DNA of 64,000 bases from Pseudomonas cichorii (GCF_018343775.1 NZ_CP074349.1:4888001-4952000), one strand, 5' to 3'. Shown: positions 36,767 to 46,244, counted from the stretch's first letter. Numbers and translations: made by a program. Notes: generated from the sequence alone by a model not told the origin.

Positions 36767-37204
36767 CTAGAGGTTCCAGTTCCCGATATCGCCATCGGTG
36801 CCTTCCCCGCCCAGTGCTCCATCGGCCCCTAGCGAGTAGATATCGATGCGTCCATGTTCGCCGGGCGCACGATAGTGATACGGGTTGCCCCACGGGTCCG
36901 CCGGCAGGCGACGGATATAGCCGTCGGCTCGCCATGAGCGAGCCAGTGGCTCCACCGAGGGCGCGCTGGTCAAGGCCGCAAGACCTTGCTCGGTGCTGGG
37001 ATAGCGCAGATTGTCGAGGCGATACATGTCCAGCGCCTGCTCAAGCGTGGACAGGTCGGCCAGGACTTTCTGCCGCATGGCCTTGTCCTGGTTGCCCAGG
37101 ACGCTGGGGGCAACCACGGCGATCAACAGGCCGATGATGAAAATCACCACCATGATCTCCATCAGCGTGAAGCCACGCTGACGACGTGAGGCAGGCTTGG
37201 ACAT
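36767..37204 (-). CDS. gspG: Major pseudopilin GspG
   Basis: 145 residues: leader MSKPASRRQRG followed by FTLMEIMVVIFIIGLLIAVVAPSVLG, then LDMYRLDNLRYPSTEQGLAAL, PADPWGNPYHYR and the Ca-binding-loop region IDIYSLGADGALGGEGTDGDIGNW. All are typical of the T2SS shaft subunit. I chose the second ATG because GGAG lies nine bases before it; the first ATG (37219) has no ribosome site. Confidence 0.95.
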   Translation of the reverse strand: MSKPASRRQRGFTLMEIMVVIFIIGLLIAVVAPSVLGNQDKAMRQKVLADLSTLEQALDMYRLDNLRYPSTEQGLAALTSAPSVEPLARSWRADGYIRRLPADPWGNPYHYRAPGEHGRIDIYSLGADGALGGEGTDGDIGNWNL

Positions 37205-37222
37205 AAGACGGTTCTCCATGAG

Positions 37223-38425
37223 TCAGAAAGTGAGTCCCTGGTTGAGCTGCATGATCGGCAACAGCACGGCCAGGACGATGAACAGCACCACACCGCCCAT
37301 CACCAGAATCATCAGGGGCTCGAACAAGGCCATGAGCATGTCAACATGACGGGTGAAGCTGCGCTCCTGGTTGTCCGCCACCCGTTCGAGCATGTCCGGC
37401 AAGGTCCCGCTGGCCTCGCCGCTGGCGACCATGTTGAGCAGCAGCGGCGGAAAATGACCTGCAGCGTTGAGAGCACGATGCAGGCTGACGCCGCCCTCGA
37501 CCTGTTCACGAACGGTTTCCAGCGCCCGATGCACTTCGCGGTTGCTCACGGTGGCAGTGGCCACGTGCAGGGCTTCGAGCAGCGGCACGCCGCTGCCCAC
37601 CAGAATCGCCAGACTGCGAGCCAGCCGTGCGCTTTCCAGCACGGTCAGCAACGGACCGACCTTGGGCAAACGCAGCAAACTGCGGTCCAGGCGCAATCGC
37701 CAATGGGCCTTGCGCAGCAGGAAACCCGCACCAATGGAGGCCAGCAGCCCCAGTACCAGCAACCACGGGCCGACATGCACCAGCCCTTCGCTGATGCCGA
37801 TCAGCAATTGAGTAATCAGCGGCAGGCTCTGCCCGGTATGGCTGAATTGCTCGGTGAGCTTGGGGACCACGAAAGTCATCAGGCCAACGACCACGGCCAG
37901 AGAAACCAGCATCAGCACCGCCGGATAGATCATGGCGGTACGGGCCTTGTGGCGCTGACGCTGGACCTGCTCAAGGTGCTCGGCCAGACGCTCCAGCACC
38001 GGTGCCAGCTTGCCGGAACGCTCGCCCGCCTCCACCAGCGCGCAATACAGCCCCGTGAACAGGCCACCTTGTCGGCGCAGGCTTTGCGCCAGGCTGTGCC
38101 CTTCCCCGAGCGCACCGCGTACGGCCACCAACAGGTTGCGAATCGCAGGTTCGGCAAGTTGCCGTTCGAGTGTCGCCAGGGCATCCACCAACGCAATTCC
38201 GGCACTGAGCAGCGTCGCCAACTGGCGTGTCAGTTCACATAACTGGGTGTGATTGAGGCGCTGGCCGCGAGGGCTGCGCGAGGCTGAATCCTGAATCTGC
38301 AAGTCCCGGGCGAACAGTCCTTGTTCACGCAAAAGCTGCCGGGCGTGACGCTCGCTTTCTGCCTGAAGGCTGGCTTTGCGCGTACGGCCTGCCGGGTCGA
38401 GGGCCTGATAGCGATAAGTCGGCAT
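37223..38425 (-). CDS. gspF: T2SS inner-membrane platform protein GspF
   Basis: 400 residues with two repeated T2SSF domains (about 65-190 and 270-390) and three membrane helices (AVLMLVSLAVVVGLMTFVVPKL, LLVLGLLASIGAGFLL, LMILVMGGVVLFIVLAVLLPIM). It turns ATPase motion into pseudopilus assembly. Motifs include ELTRQLATLLSAGIALVDAL and MVASGEASGTLPDMLER. It lies between gspE and gspG with 3- and 18-bp gaps. Confidence 0.95.
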   Translation of the reverse strand: MPTYRYQALDPAGRTRKASLQAESERHARQLLREQGLFARDLQIQDSASRSPRGQRLNHTQLCELTRQLATLLSAGIALVDALATLERQLAEPAIRNLLVAVRGALGEGHSLAQSLRRQGGLFTGLYCALVEAGERSGKLAPVLERLAEHLEQVQRQRHKARTAMIYPAVLMLVSLAVVVGLMTFVVPKLTEQFSHTGQSLPLITQLLIGISEGLVHVGPWLLVLGLLASIGAGFLLRKAHWRLRLDRSLLRLPKVGPLLTVLESARLARSLAILVGSGVPLLEALHVATATVSNREVHRALETVREQVEGGVSLHRALNAAGHFPPLLLNMVASGEASGTLPDMLERVADNQERSFTRHVDMLMALFEPLMILVMGGVVLFIVLAVLLPIMQLNQGLTF

Positions 38426-38428
38426 CGG

Positions 38429-39889
38429 TCAGCCCCGCACGGCGCGCAAGACCTGCGCAAGACTGGTTTCGCCACGCCGCAGGCATTCGGTGGCCATGGC
38501 CACAAGACTCTGTCGCTTGTCGGCCAGATAATCATGCATCGCGACTTCGCTGGCCCCGTCGTACAGCAAGGCAATCAGGCCGGCGTCCAGCTCGATGAAT
38601 TCATACAAGCCCATACGTCCGTCATAGCCGCTGCCCTGGCAAGAGTCGCAGCCTTGAGGGTGAAAGCTTTCGGTGAGCCCGGCCAGTTCCGGCCACAGCA
38701 TCCGCTCGGCGTCCTGCAAGGGTTGCGCAACGGCGCAATGACACAAGCGGCGTACCAGTCGCTGGGCCAGCACGCCCTTGAGGGTCGAAGCGATGAGGAA
38801 GGGTTCGATGCCCATGTCACGCAGGCGGGTCACCGCGCCCACCGCGCTGTTGGTGTGCAGGGTAGAAAGCACCAGATGCCCGGTCAGACTGGCCTGCACA
38901 GCGATCTGCGCCGTTTCGCGGTCACGGATTTCGCCGAGCATGATGACGTCCGGGTCCTGACGCAGAATGGCCCGCAAGCCATTGGCAAAGGTCATGCCGG
39001 CCTTGGGATTGATCGCGGTCTGGCCGATGCCGGTAATGGCGTATTCGACCGGGTCTTCGACGGTAAGAATGTTGCAGGAACCATCGTTGAGGCTATTCAG
39101 GCTGGCGTAGAGCGTGGTGGTCTTGCCCGAGCCGGTCGGGCCGGTGCTGAGCACAATGCCGTTGGGACGTTGCAGACAGGCTCGCAGCCCCTGCTCCACT
39201 TCAAACGGCATGCCGAGGTTACCCAGGTCCAGCAGGCTCGCCTGCTTGTCCAGCACCCGCATCACCACGCGCTCACCGTGAATGCCTGGCAAGGTCGAGA
39301 CGCGAATATCCACTTCACGCCCGGCAGAACGCAAGGTAATCCGGCCATCCTGAGGCTGGCGTTTTTCGGCGATATCCAGCCGGGCCATGACCTTGATCCG
39401 CGACACCAGCATCGTCGACAACGCACGCGGCGGACGCAGCACTTCACGCATGTGCCCGTCGATGCGCAGGCGAATCACCAGACTCGCTTCGAAGGTTTCC
39501 ACATGAATGTCCGAGGCCCGCAAACGCAACGCTTCGCCGAACAGGCCGTTGATCAGGCGAATCACCGGCGCGTCGTTATCGTTCTCCAGCAGGTCTTCGA
39601 TCTTGGGCAGTTCGCTCATCAGGCTGTCGAGGTCGACCTGCTCGCCAATCCCGTCGATCAGCGCAGCGGTGGCCGACTCGCCGGCCTGGTACAGTTCCCC
39701 GAGCCGGGCTTCATAATCCTGGGTCGAAAGGTGCTCCACCACGTTTGGCAAACCATGCACCCGCATCACTTCCTGCAAGGTGTCGGTGTCACTGCCGACG
39801 CGCAGCCATAGCAGCCAGCCCGCATCGGTCGGCACCCTGGCGACGCCGCTCTGGCGTGCTATGCGATAAGGCAGCAACGCGTTCACCAT
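38429..39889 (-). CDS. gspE: T2SS assembly ATPase GspE
   Basis: 486-residue hexameric secretion ATPase. Walker A is GPTGSGKTTTLY; the Asp box is DPVEYAITGIGQTAINPKAGMTF, followed by DPDVIMLGEIRDRETA and the His box LVLSTLHTNSAVGAVTRL. The zinc region is unusual: the first cysteine pair is CHC (CxC) where the family has CxxC, while the second is CDSC. The N-terminal N1 domain is short. Its start overlaps the gspD stop by 7 bp. Confidence 0.95.
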   Translation of the reverse strand: MVNALLPYRIARQSGVARVPTDAGWLLWLRVGSDTDTLQEVMRVHGLPNVVEHLSTQDYEARLGELYQAGESATAALIDGIGEQVDLDSLMSELPKIEDLLENDNDAPVIRLINGLFGEALRLRASDIHVETFEASLVIRLRIDGHMREVLRPPRALSTMLVSRIKVMARLDIAEKRQPQDGRITLRSAGREVDIRVSTLPGIHGERVVMRVLDKQASLLDLGNLGMPFEVEQGLRACLQRPNGIVLSTGPTGSGKTTTLYASLNSLNDGSCNILTVEDPVEYAITGIGQTAINPKAGMTFANGLRAILRQDPDVIMLGEIRDRETAQIAVQASLTGHLVLSTLHTNSAVGAVTRLRDMGIEPFLIASTLKGVLAQRLVRRLCHCAVAQPLQDAERMLWPELAGLTESFHPQGCDSCQGSGYDGRMGLYEFIELDAGLIALLYDGASEVAMHDYLADKRQSLVAMATECLRRGETSLAQVLRAVRG

Positions 39890-41829
39890 GCGCCCTGATC
39901 CAGACGTTCGCGGCTCGCCGGGAACAATTGCAGCAGCGGATCGCCCTCGCTTGCACCCGGCAGCGCCAACGAAGTGCTTGCCTTGAGGTTGCGGTATTTC
40001 TCGCTGCTGAGCTGAGCCAGCGTCTCACCGTCGCGCACGATGCGCGGGCGAATGAAGACCATCAGGTTCTGTTTGACCCGCTGGGTCGCATCGGAACGAA
40101 ACAGTCGGCCCAGCACCGGAATGTCACCCAGCAACGGCACCCGTTGATCGCTGGTGGTGGACTCGTCACCGATCAGGCCGCCCAGCACCACAAGGCCGTT
40201 ATCTTCGACCATGACCTTGGTCTTGATCTCGCGCTTGTTGGTGATGACATCGCTGGCGCTGGTGCTGTCGGCAATCGACGAAACTTCCTGCACGATATCA
40301 AGGCGCACAGTGTTGTCGATGTTGATCTGCGGCTTGATGCGCAGCTTCACACCCACTTCCTTGCGCTCGATGGTCTGGTAGGGGTTGGTGTTGTCCTGGG
40401 TCACCGAGCCGGTCACGAAAGGCACTTCCTGTCCCACCAGAATCGACGCTTCGGCGTTATCCAGCGTAAGCAAGGTCGGCGTCGACAAAAGGTTGAAACC
40501 GCTCTGGCTTTTCAGGGCATTGAGCAAGGCCAGAAAATTCAGCCCGCCACCGCTCAGGTTGCCGACCCCGGCTGTCACACCCTGAACCCCGGCCAGCAAT
40601 TGCCCCAGGCCGGCCGTGTCCCCGGACTGTGCCAACGCGCCCACGCTGGTGACGCTCGGCGCATTATTGCCACTGAAATTGATTGCGCCGCCCCCGAAAT
40701 TGTTGCCCTGAAACAGCCATTGCACGCCCAGTTCCTGAGCGCGGGTGTCCGAGACTTCGGCGATGATGGCCTCGACCACCACCTGAGCACGGCGGATATC
40801 CAGTTGCTCGACAATGCTGCGATAGGCCGTCAGTTCGCTGTCCGGCCCGACCATCACCACGGCATTGGTGCCTTCCTCGTATTCCATACGAATGCCCGAA
40901 GTGCTTACCGGCACGGATTTCTCGCTGCCCTGAGCGGAGGATGTCGGCGCTGCGATGTCCTGACTGAGGCCGCGCAGGACCTTGACCACTTCTGCCGCAT
41001 TGGCATGGCGCAGGTAGATCACCACGGTGTTGGCGTTATGCAGCGGGTCGTAAGGCTTATCCAGTTGCTTGAGCAAGGCCCGCACACGGGCGCGGCTGTC
41101 GGTGCTCCCGCGCACCAGCAGGGCATTGCTGCGCGGGTCGGCCACCACTTGCGCGCTGTCGGCGCCCTGCTCGCGAGCCAGCAGGCGCGTGACCAGTTGC
41201 GCGGTGTCGTTGGCATTGGCATTTTTCAGCGGCAGCACTTCCAGGGGTTCCTGGCTGACCTGATCGAGCTGCACCAGGAGGCTGTCGATACGATCCAGGT
41301 TGCTGCGCCAGTCGGTAATCACCAACAGGTTGGCCGAAGGGTACGGCGTGATAACCCCCACTCGCGGGTCGATCAGCGGCTTGAGGATATTGAGCATCTG
41401 TTCGCTGGCAGCGTTGCGCACATTGAACACGCGGGTCGCCATGCCATCGTTGGCCTGCGCTGCATTGCGCCCCGACTCCACCGGCACGGGCTCCAGGCGA
41501 GCGGCCTGATCCGGGACAATCTTCACACTGCCGTTTGGCAGGTCAACCGCCGCGAAACCCTGGGCGCGCAATTGAGCCAGGAAAATATCGTAGATCTCTT
41601 CACTGCCCAGCATCTCGCTGCTGCGCACCGTGACCTTGCCCTTGACCCGTGGATCAATGATGAACGTGGTGTGGGTGATGCGCGAAACGCTGTCGATGAA
41701 CTCGCTGAGTTCGGTATCGACAAAGTTGACCTCATACAGCGGCTCTTCTTCGGCACTCACACCGGTCAGGGTCAGAGCGCACAGCAGAAGGGCAAGACGC
41801 AGCGGTTGCTTGAGACGAATGAAGGTCAT
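39883..41829 (-). CDS. gspD: T2SS outer-membrane secretin GspD
   Basis: 648 residues. Signal peptide (LRLALLLCALTLTGVSAEEE), N0 domain (about 28-95) and three N domains (for example IEEIYDIFLAQ-like and VFNVRNAASEQMLNILKPL segments). The secretin core is at about 390-600: TPTLLTLDNAEASILVGQEVPF, RKEVGVKLRIKPQI and VVLGGLIGDE. It forms the 15-mer exit channel. No lipobox was seen, and no pilotin gene is nearby. Confidence 0.95.
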   Translation of the reverse strand: MTFIRLKQPLRLALLLCALTLTGVSAEEEPLYEVNFVDTELSEFIDSVSRITHTTFIIDPRVKGKVTVRSSEMLGSEEIYDIFLAQLRAQGFAAVDLPNGSVKIVPDQAARLEPVPVESGRNAAQANDGMATRVFNVRNAASEQMLNILKPLIDPRVGVITPYPSANLLVITDWRSNLDRIDSLLVQLDQVSQEPLEVLPLKNANANDTAQLVTRLLAREQGADSAQVVADPRSNALLVRGSTDSRARVRALLKQLDKPYDPLHNANTVVIYLRHANAAEVVKVLRGLSQDIAAPTSSAQGSEKSVPVSTSGIRMEYEEGTNAVVMVGPDSELTAYRSIVEQLDIRRAQVVVEAIIAEVSDTRAQELGVQWLFQGNNFGGGAINFSGNNAPSVTSVGALAQSGDTAGLGQLLAGVQGVTAGVGNLSGGGLNFLALLNALKSQSGFNLLSTPTLLTLDNAEASILVGQEVPFVTGSVTQDNTNPYQTIERKEVGVKLRIKPQINIDNTVRLDIVQEVSSIADSTSASDVITNKREIKTKVMVEDNGLVVLGGLIGDESTTSDQRVPLLGDIPVLGRLFRSDATQRVKQNLMVFIRPRIVRDGETLAQLSSEKYRNLKASTSLALPGASEGDPLLQLFPASRERLDQGAW

Positions 41830-41832
41830 TGC

Positions 41833-42261
41833 TTATCCCTGTTGCTTGAAGCCGAAGAAGGGCCGTTGCGCAGGCCATGGCAAACGTTCGAGCTTGCCGT
41901 TGTTGTCGAACACCATGCCCAGCTCATCGATGTCCTGCAGAGAAACGCCGGGGGCCAGTTTCTGGCCGCGAGCAAGGGTGCGTTGGCGTTGCTCGAAACG
42001 CAGCACCACCACCGTGGCGCTCAGGGGAATGGCCTTGAAGCTGCCCAGGTATTCGATACCCAGCGTGGTCAGGGGCAATTCATTGCTGAGGACGGGACCG
42101 GCTCGCCAGTGACTGCTCAACAGACCGGCCACTGGAGCCGGGGCCACGCTACCGGTGACGGGTCGCGCCAGACCATGCCAGGCCTGTAACACACACTGTG
42201 CCGCCAGCCAGCCGACCAGCATCACCAGAAGCACATGGCTCGTCCAGACCAGACGAGTCAT
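41833..42261 (-). CDS. gspC: T2SS protein GspC, short form without PDZ domain
   Basis: 142 residues. One N-terminal membrane helix (VLLVMLVGWLAAQCVLQ) and one homology region (LTTLGIEYLGSFKAIPLSATVVVL) that contacts GspD. Standard GspC is about 270-300 residues with a C-terminal PDZ or coiled-coil region; here the protein stops after the HR domain (PAQRPFFGFKQQG). The start overlaps the uxpA stop by 4 bp. Identity rests on topology and on position before gspD. Confidence 0.8.
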   Translation of the reverse strand: MTRLVWTSHVLLVMLVGWLAAQCVLQAWHGLARPVTGSVAPAPVAGLLSSHWRAGPVLSNELPLTTLGIEYLGSFKAIPLSATVVVLRFEQRQRTLARGQKLAPGVSLQDIDELGMVFDNNGKLERLPWPAQRPFFGFKQQG

Positions 42262-43910
42262 GCGGCAGACTCTCGTGGATGCCAGCCGGGATGACCTTGG
42301 ACGTAACGCATTCCGGGCAATTGCAAAGGTGCGATGCGCCAGTCGGCAGGACGCTCACGCAGCCAGGCTTCAAGGTGCTGCCAAAGCGGCTGACCGGCCT
42401 GGGCGTCGAAACCCAGGCCAAAGGTGCGGCACTGCCCGGCGGGTTCGCCCACGCCATTGATCCGCTTGCCACCCGCGCTGTAAGTGACCTCCCATGACTG
42501 GCTCATCCAGCGCGGCAGGTCCTGGCTGTTGTCCAGCAGCAACATATCGCCAAACATTTGCTCGGCGACGTTTTCCAGCACTCTGGGGACCTGCTTCGCG
42601 GGCACATTCACCACCGGAGCCGGATAGCTGCCGGTCAGGCTGATCAGGTGTTCGCGGGTAATCATCTGCCCTTGCGCCAGCGGACTGTCGTAACGCAGGC
42701 CAGGCAGCAGCACGGAACTGTCAGGACGCTCGGCCAACGCCTCATGCAGCAAGCGGTCCCAACTGCCGCCGCGCACATCCCGACGCCATAGATTTTCCGG
42801 CGCACGGGCCAACGGTTCGTCAAGCCAGCCAGCGTGGGCGGCGCGCTGCTGTTGGGTGAGCTGTCGAATGCGCTGGGCCTGGACCTGATCAGCCGCAGTC
42901 AGGGTGCTTTCCAGCGCCGGTTGAAAGCGCGCCGTGAACTGCCATTGCCCAGCGGCCTGCTGACAACGAATACGAAAGGCTCCGCTGGCACGGGTCCCGC
43001 CCAATATCACAGGCACCCGCTTGCCTGAGGCTTGCATAATTTCTAGCGGCTGCGGCCAGAGATCCTGACCACGAGCGCACAACACCATGTCGATATGAGA
43101 CAGACGTTCAGCAAGCCAGATCCCCGGCCCGGTGCCGACATCCGCCAGAGCGATCACCAGATCGGCATCGGCACGGGCACGCTCAAGTGCCGGTTGCAGG
43201 CTGTCGTGCCATTGTTTGAGGGACAGTTTCTGATCCCGTGCGTAGGGGTCGGTAATGCCGACGACCGCAATGCGAACTCCGCCGCGACGAAAGAACGCCA
43301 CGGCTTCGGTGCCCAGGCGCTGGCCGGCATCCGCAGCCAGGTCTGCGCCCAGAACCGGATGTCCGAACTGGCGATACAGACCGGCACATTGTTGCGGCCA
43401 GAGCAGACGCTCATCGCTGCTGACCCGCACTTCAGTGCCCAGCAATGCGCTGCCTTGAACCCCGGACTTGCCCTGAGTCAGATAAGCCAGGCCACTGCCA
43501 TTCCAGCATTGGCCGTTCTCCAGCGTAAGGCTGTTGCCATCACCCGCTTCGCTGCGAAAACGCTGCAGCAACGCGCCCAGCACCGGGTAACCACCGGTTT
43601 CGACGTGCTGGCTCAGGCTGGCGTCGAGCAGGCTGTTGATCTGGAGTTGATCGGGGACATGGACACGGGCATTGGCCCCCGTGATCCAGGGTGCCTGGCC
43701 GATACGGGTCGCAGGCCCCAGATGCGTGGCGGGAACCACCGGCTTGCCAGGCTGGCGAGCATCCAGGGTGTCGGCCACATACAGCAGATCGACGTAGCTG
43801 CCGCTGGCCACAGAACCTCTGTACTGAAGGCTTGAGCAGGCCGACAGCAACGGCGCCATGGCACCTGCCGTCATCCATCCCAACACATCGCGCCGTGCCA
43901 TTGAAGCCAT
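42258..43910 (-). CDS. uxpA: Tat-type lipoprotein phosphatase UxpA (5'-nucleotidase-like)
   Basis: 550 residues. The N-terminus MASMARRDVLGWMTAGAMAP combines a twin-arginine motif (ARRDVLG) with a lipobox (LSAC), so the protein is probably Tat-exported and lipidated. The body resembles the 5'-nucleotidase/calcineurin-type group (IDLLYVADTLDARQ near the start, VIALADVGTGPGIW, VILGGTRASGAF), but metal-binding motifs are diverged. The name follows P. putida, where uxpA and uxpB lie with the phosphate-regulated T2SS. It is the first gene of the T2SS operon and a likely secreted substrate. The ATG at 43910 is preceded by AGGA; a GTG ten codons upstream is also in frame. Confidence 0.75.
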   Translation of the reverse strand: MASMARRDVLGWMTAGAMAPLLSACSSLQYRGSVASGSYVDLLYVADTLDARQPGKPVVPATHLGPATRIGQAPWITGANARVHVPDQLQINSLLDASLSQHVETGGYPVLGALLQRFRSEAGDGNSLTLENGQCWNGSGLAYLTQGKSGVQGSALLGTEVRVSSDERLLWPQQCAGLYRQFGHPVLGADLAADAGQRLGTEAVAFFRRGGVRIAVVGITDPYARDQKLSLKQWHDSLQPALERARADADLVIALADVGTGPGIWLAERLSHIDMVLCARGQDLWPQPLEIMQASGKRVPVILGGTRASGAFRIRCQQAAGQWQFTARFQPALESTLTAADQVQAQRIRQLTQQQRAAHAGWLDEPLARAPENLWRRDVRGGSWDRLLHEALAERPDSSVLLPGLRYDSPLAQGQMITREHLISLTGSYPAPVVNVPAKQVPRVLENVAEQMFGDMLLLDNSQDLPRWMSQSWEVTYSAGGKRINGVGEPAGQCRTFGLGFDAQAGQPLWQHLEAWLRERPADWRIAPLQLPGMRYVQGHPGWHPRESAA

Positions 43911-43965
43911 CGTTCTTATGTCCTGAGGCGAACCCTTCACAGGGGCGGCATATTGGCGATGGAAA

Positions 43966-43983
43966 ATGACAGTTTGATGGCAT
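43966..43983 (-). promoter_or_regulatory. Candidate Pho box upstream of uxpA
   Basis: On the minus strand ATGCCAT-CAAA-CTGTCAT matches the PhoB consensus CTGTCAT-N4-CTGTCAT at 12 of 14 half-site positions. It is 56 bp upstream of the uxpA start. A weaker plus-strand candidate (CTGCCAATGAATCATCAC, 44065-44082) precedes uxpB. The 232-bp gap between the divergent phosphatase genes holds no other recognised element. Confidence 0.55.
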
Positions 43984-44142
43984 TTTTTTAACCCGGACCT
44001 TCACGGCCCTCTCTGTAACAAAATGAAATAACTACGACGGCTTTCAGACGCTTTCTTAATAAAACTGCCAATGAATCATCACACTCGGCTTCTACAGTCC
44101 CGGTTCCTTTTCCAAACCTATTTCATAAAAAGGACCTGATGA

Positions 44143-46173
44143 ATGAGTCGTAATACCGGCGATAACCAGAACCGCAACCTGAGTACCAACGAACCGCTGT
44201 CATCCGTGCTGGACACCTATCTGAGCCGTCGCAGCGTGGTACGTGGCGGGCTGGGTGCTGCCATTGCCATGATTGCGGGCGCCGGGCTGACCGGTTGCTT
44301 CGACAGTGGCAGCGATTCAAATGACGACCCGGCACCGACACCCGCGACACCTGCGGGCCTGAAACTGGGTTTCACCTCGATCCCCGGCTCGCGCACCGAC
44401 GCCGTTACCGTGGCCGCCGGTTATACCGCTCATGTTCTCGCCCCATGGGGCACGCCGCTCAGCAATCTGGCCAACCCCTGGAAAAGCGACGGCAGCAACA
44501 CCTCTACCGATCAGGCCAACGCCATGGGCATGCACCATGACGGCATGCATTACTTCCCTATCAACGGCAGCTCCACTGATGGCCTGCTGGCGATCAACTT
44601 TGAATACATCGACCAGAACGCCCTGCACCCGTCCGGCCCAACCCTGGTGGGCGGCGTTCGCCCGGCTGAAGAAGTGCGCAAGGAAATCAACGCCCATGGC
44701 GCTGGCGTCGTGCGCATCAGCAAGGTCGGCAGCCGCTGGCAGGTAGTGGAAAACGACCCGTTGAACCGCCGCTTCACCACGGCCTCGGTGATGAACCTGT
44801 CCGGCCCGCTCAAAGGCACCGATCACGTCAAGACCGTGTTCTCCACCGACGGCAGCCAGACTCGCGGCACCAACAACAACTGCGGTAACGGCTACACGCC
44901 ATGGGGCACTTACCTGACCTGTGAAGAGAACTGGCCGGGGATTTTCGTCAACCGAGGCACCCGCCCAGCCGACCAGGTGCGTATCGGCATCGCCACCTCG
45001 AACGGCAACTATCGCTGGGAAACTGCCGCTGGCGATGCTTCCGAGGTCAACGGCGAATTCACCCGTTTCAACATCACCCCATCCGGTGCCACGGCCACGG
45101 ACGATTACCGCAACGAAGCCAGCACCTATGGCTATATCGTTGAAATCGATCCGTACAGCGCAAGCACCCTGCCAGTGAAACGCACCGCACTCGGCCGCTT
45201 CCGTCACGAAGGCTGCTGGCCGGGCCTGACCACTCCCGGCAAGCCGGTGGTGTTCTACATGGGCGACGACTCGCAGAACGAATACCTCTACAAGTTCGTC
45301 TCCACCGCCTTGTGGGATGCGGCGGATGCCAACCCGAGCGATCGCCTGGCCACCGGCGCCAAGTACATGGACAGTGGCAAACTGTATGTCGCCCGCTTCA
45401 ACGCTGACGGCAGTGGCAACTGGCTGTTGCTCGACGTAGCCACAGCGACGACCGATAGCAGCACCCTGGGTGCCAAGTTCACCGACCTGCCAGGCATCAT
45501 CCTCAACACCCGTGGTGCTGCGGATGCCGTGGGCGCAACCCCGATGGACCGCCCGGAATGGACGGCCGTCAACCCGCTCAATGGCGACGTCTATCTGACC
45601 CTGACCAACAACACCAGCCGCACCACGGCGAACGCCGCCAACCCGCGGGTCAATAACAGACACGGGCACATCATCCGCTGGCATGATGCTGACGATCTGG
45701 TGTCGTTCACCTGGGACATCTTCGTCTTTGGAGCCAACGCTTCCGGCACAGCAGACATCAACCGCTCCGGCCTGACCGAACTTAACCAGTTCGCTAGCCC
45801 GGACGGCATGAGCTTCGATAGCCGTGGCGTGTTGTGGGTCCAGACCGACAACGGCGAATCCACCATTACCAGCTACACCAACGACCAGATGCTGGCGGTG
45901 ATCCCGACCAATATGCTCGATGCACAAGGCAAGCAGATTCCGGTCAATGCCCAGAACCAGGGTGACCTGCGTCGTTTCTTCGTTGGCCCCAATGGCAGCG
46001 AAGTCACCGGCCTGGCCTTTACGCCGGACAACAAGACCATGTTCGTCAACATCCAGCATCCCGATAACTGGCCATCGACCGATGTGGCAACCGACGTGAC
46101 CGTCGGCACCGTGCGACCACGCGCTTCAACGGTAGTGATCCAGCGGGCTGATGGTGGGGATCTGGCGGTGTAG
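44143..46173 (+). CDS. uxpB: PhoX-family alkaline phosphatase UxpB (Tat lipoprotein)
   Basis: 676 residues of the PhoX/DUF839 family, Ca- and Fe-dependent phosphatases that release Pi from organic phosphate. The leader has twin arginines (SRRSVVRGG, about residues 28-36) and a lipobox LTGC near residue 52, followed by a Ser/Asp-rich linker. The beta-propeller core contains GYTPWGTYLTCEENWPG, GRFRHEGCW, VFYMGDDSQNEYLYKFVS and TGLAFTPDNKTMFVNIQHP. P. putida UxpB has the same Tat-plus-lipobox leader, is made at low Pi and leaves the cell through the T2SS, as I recall. AAAAAGGA precedes the ATG. Confidence 0.92.
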   Translation: MSRNTGDNQNRNLSTNEPLSSVLDTYLSRRSVVRGGLGAAIAMIAGAGLTGCFDSGSDSNDDPAPTPATPAGLKLGFTSIPGSRTDAVTVAAGYTAHVLAPWGTPLSNLANPWKSDGSNTSTDQANAMGMHHDGMHYFPINGSSTDGLLAINFEYIDQNALHPSGPTLVGGVRPAEEVRKEINAHGAGVVRISKVGSRWQVVENDPLNRRFTTASVMNLSGPLKGTDHVKTVFSTDGSQTRGTNNNCGNGYTPWGTYLTCEENWPGIFVNRGTRPADQVRIGIATSNGNYRWETAAGDASEVNGEFTRFNITPSGATATDDYRNEASTYGYIVEIDPYSASTLPVKRTALGRFRHEGCWPGLTTPGKPVVFYMGDDSQNEYLYKFVSTALWDAADANPSDRLATGAKYMDSGKLYVARFNADGSGNWLLLDVATATTDSSTLGAKFTDLPGIILNTRGAADAVGATPMDRPEWTAVNPLNGDVYLTLTNNTSRTTANAANPRVNNRHGHIIRWHDADDLVSFTWDIFVFGANASGTADINRSGLTELNQFASPDGMSFDSRGVLWVQTDNGESTITSYTNDQMLAVIPTNMLDAQGKQIPVNAQNQGDLRRFFVGPNGSEVTGLAFTPDNKTMFVNIQHPDNWPSTDVATDVTVGTVRPRASTVVIQRADGGDLAV

Positions 46174-46203
46174 TTGGGAAACGAGCGGCAGCGTCAAGTT
46201 AGA

Positions 46204-46232
46204 AGCTGCAAGTGCAAGTCTGGCTTGCAGCT
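46204..46232. terminator. Hairpin between uxpB and gspK
   Basis: AGCTGCAAG and CTTGCAGCT form a 9-bp stem between the convergent genes. The sequence resembles the common Pseudomonas intergenic AGCTGCAAG-type repeat. T-tracts are poor. Confidence 0.5.
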
Positions 46233-46244
46233 TGCGGCTTGTAG

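Noticed and set aside
39745..42189. Long plus-strand frame (over 800 codons) opposite gspE-gspD-gspC
   Set aside because: It runs antisense across three well-supported T2SS genes and has low-complexity His/Gln-rich content typical of shadow frames.
44013..44030. CTGTAACAAAATGAAATA as a Pho box for uxpB
   Set aside because: Only the first half resembles CTGTCAT; the second half-site fails at every position.
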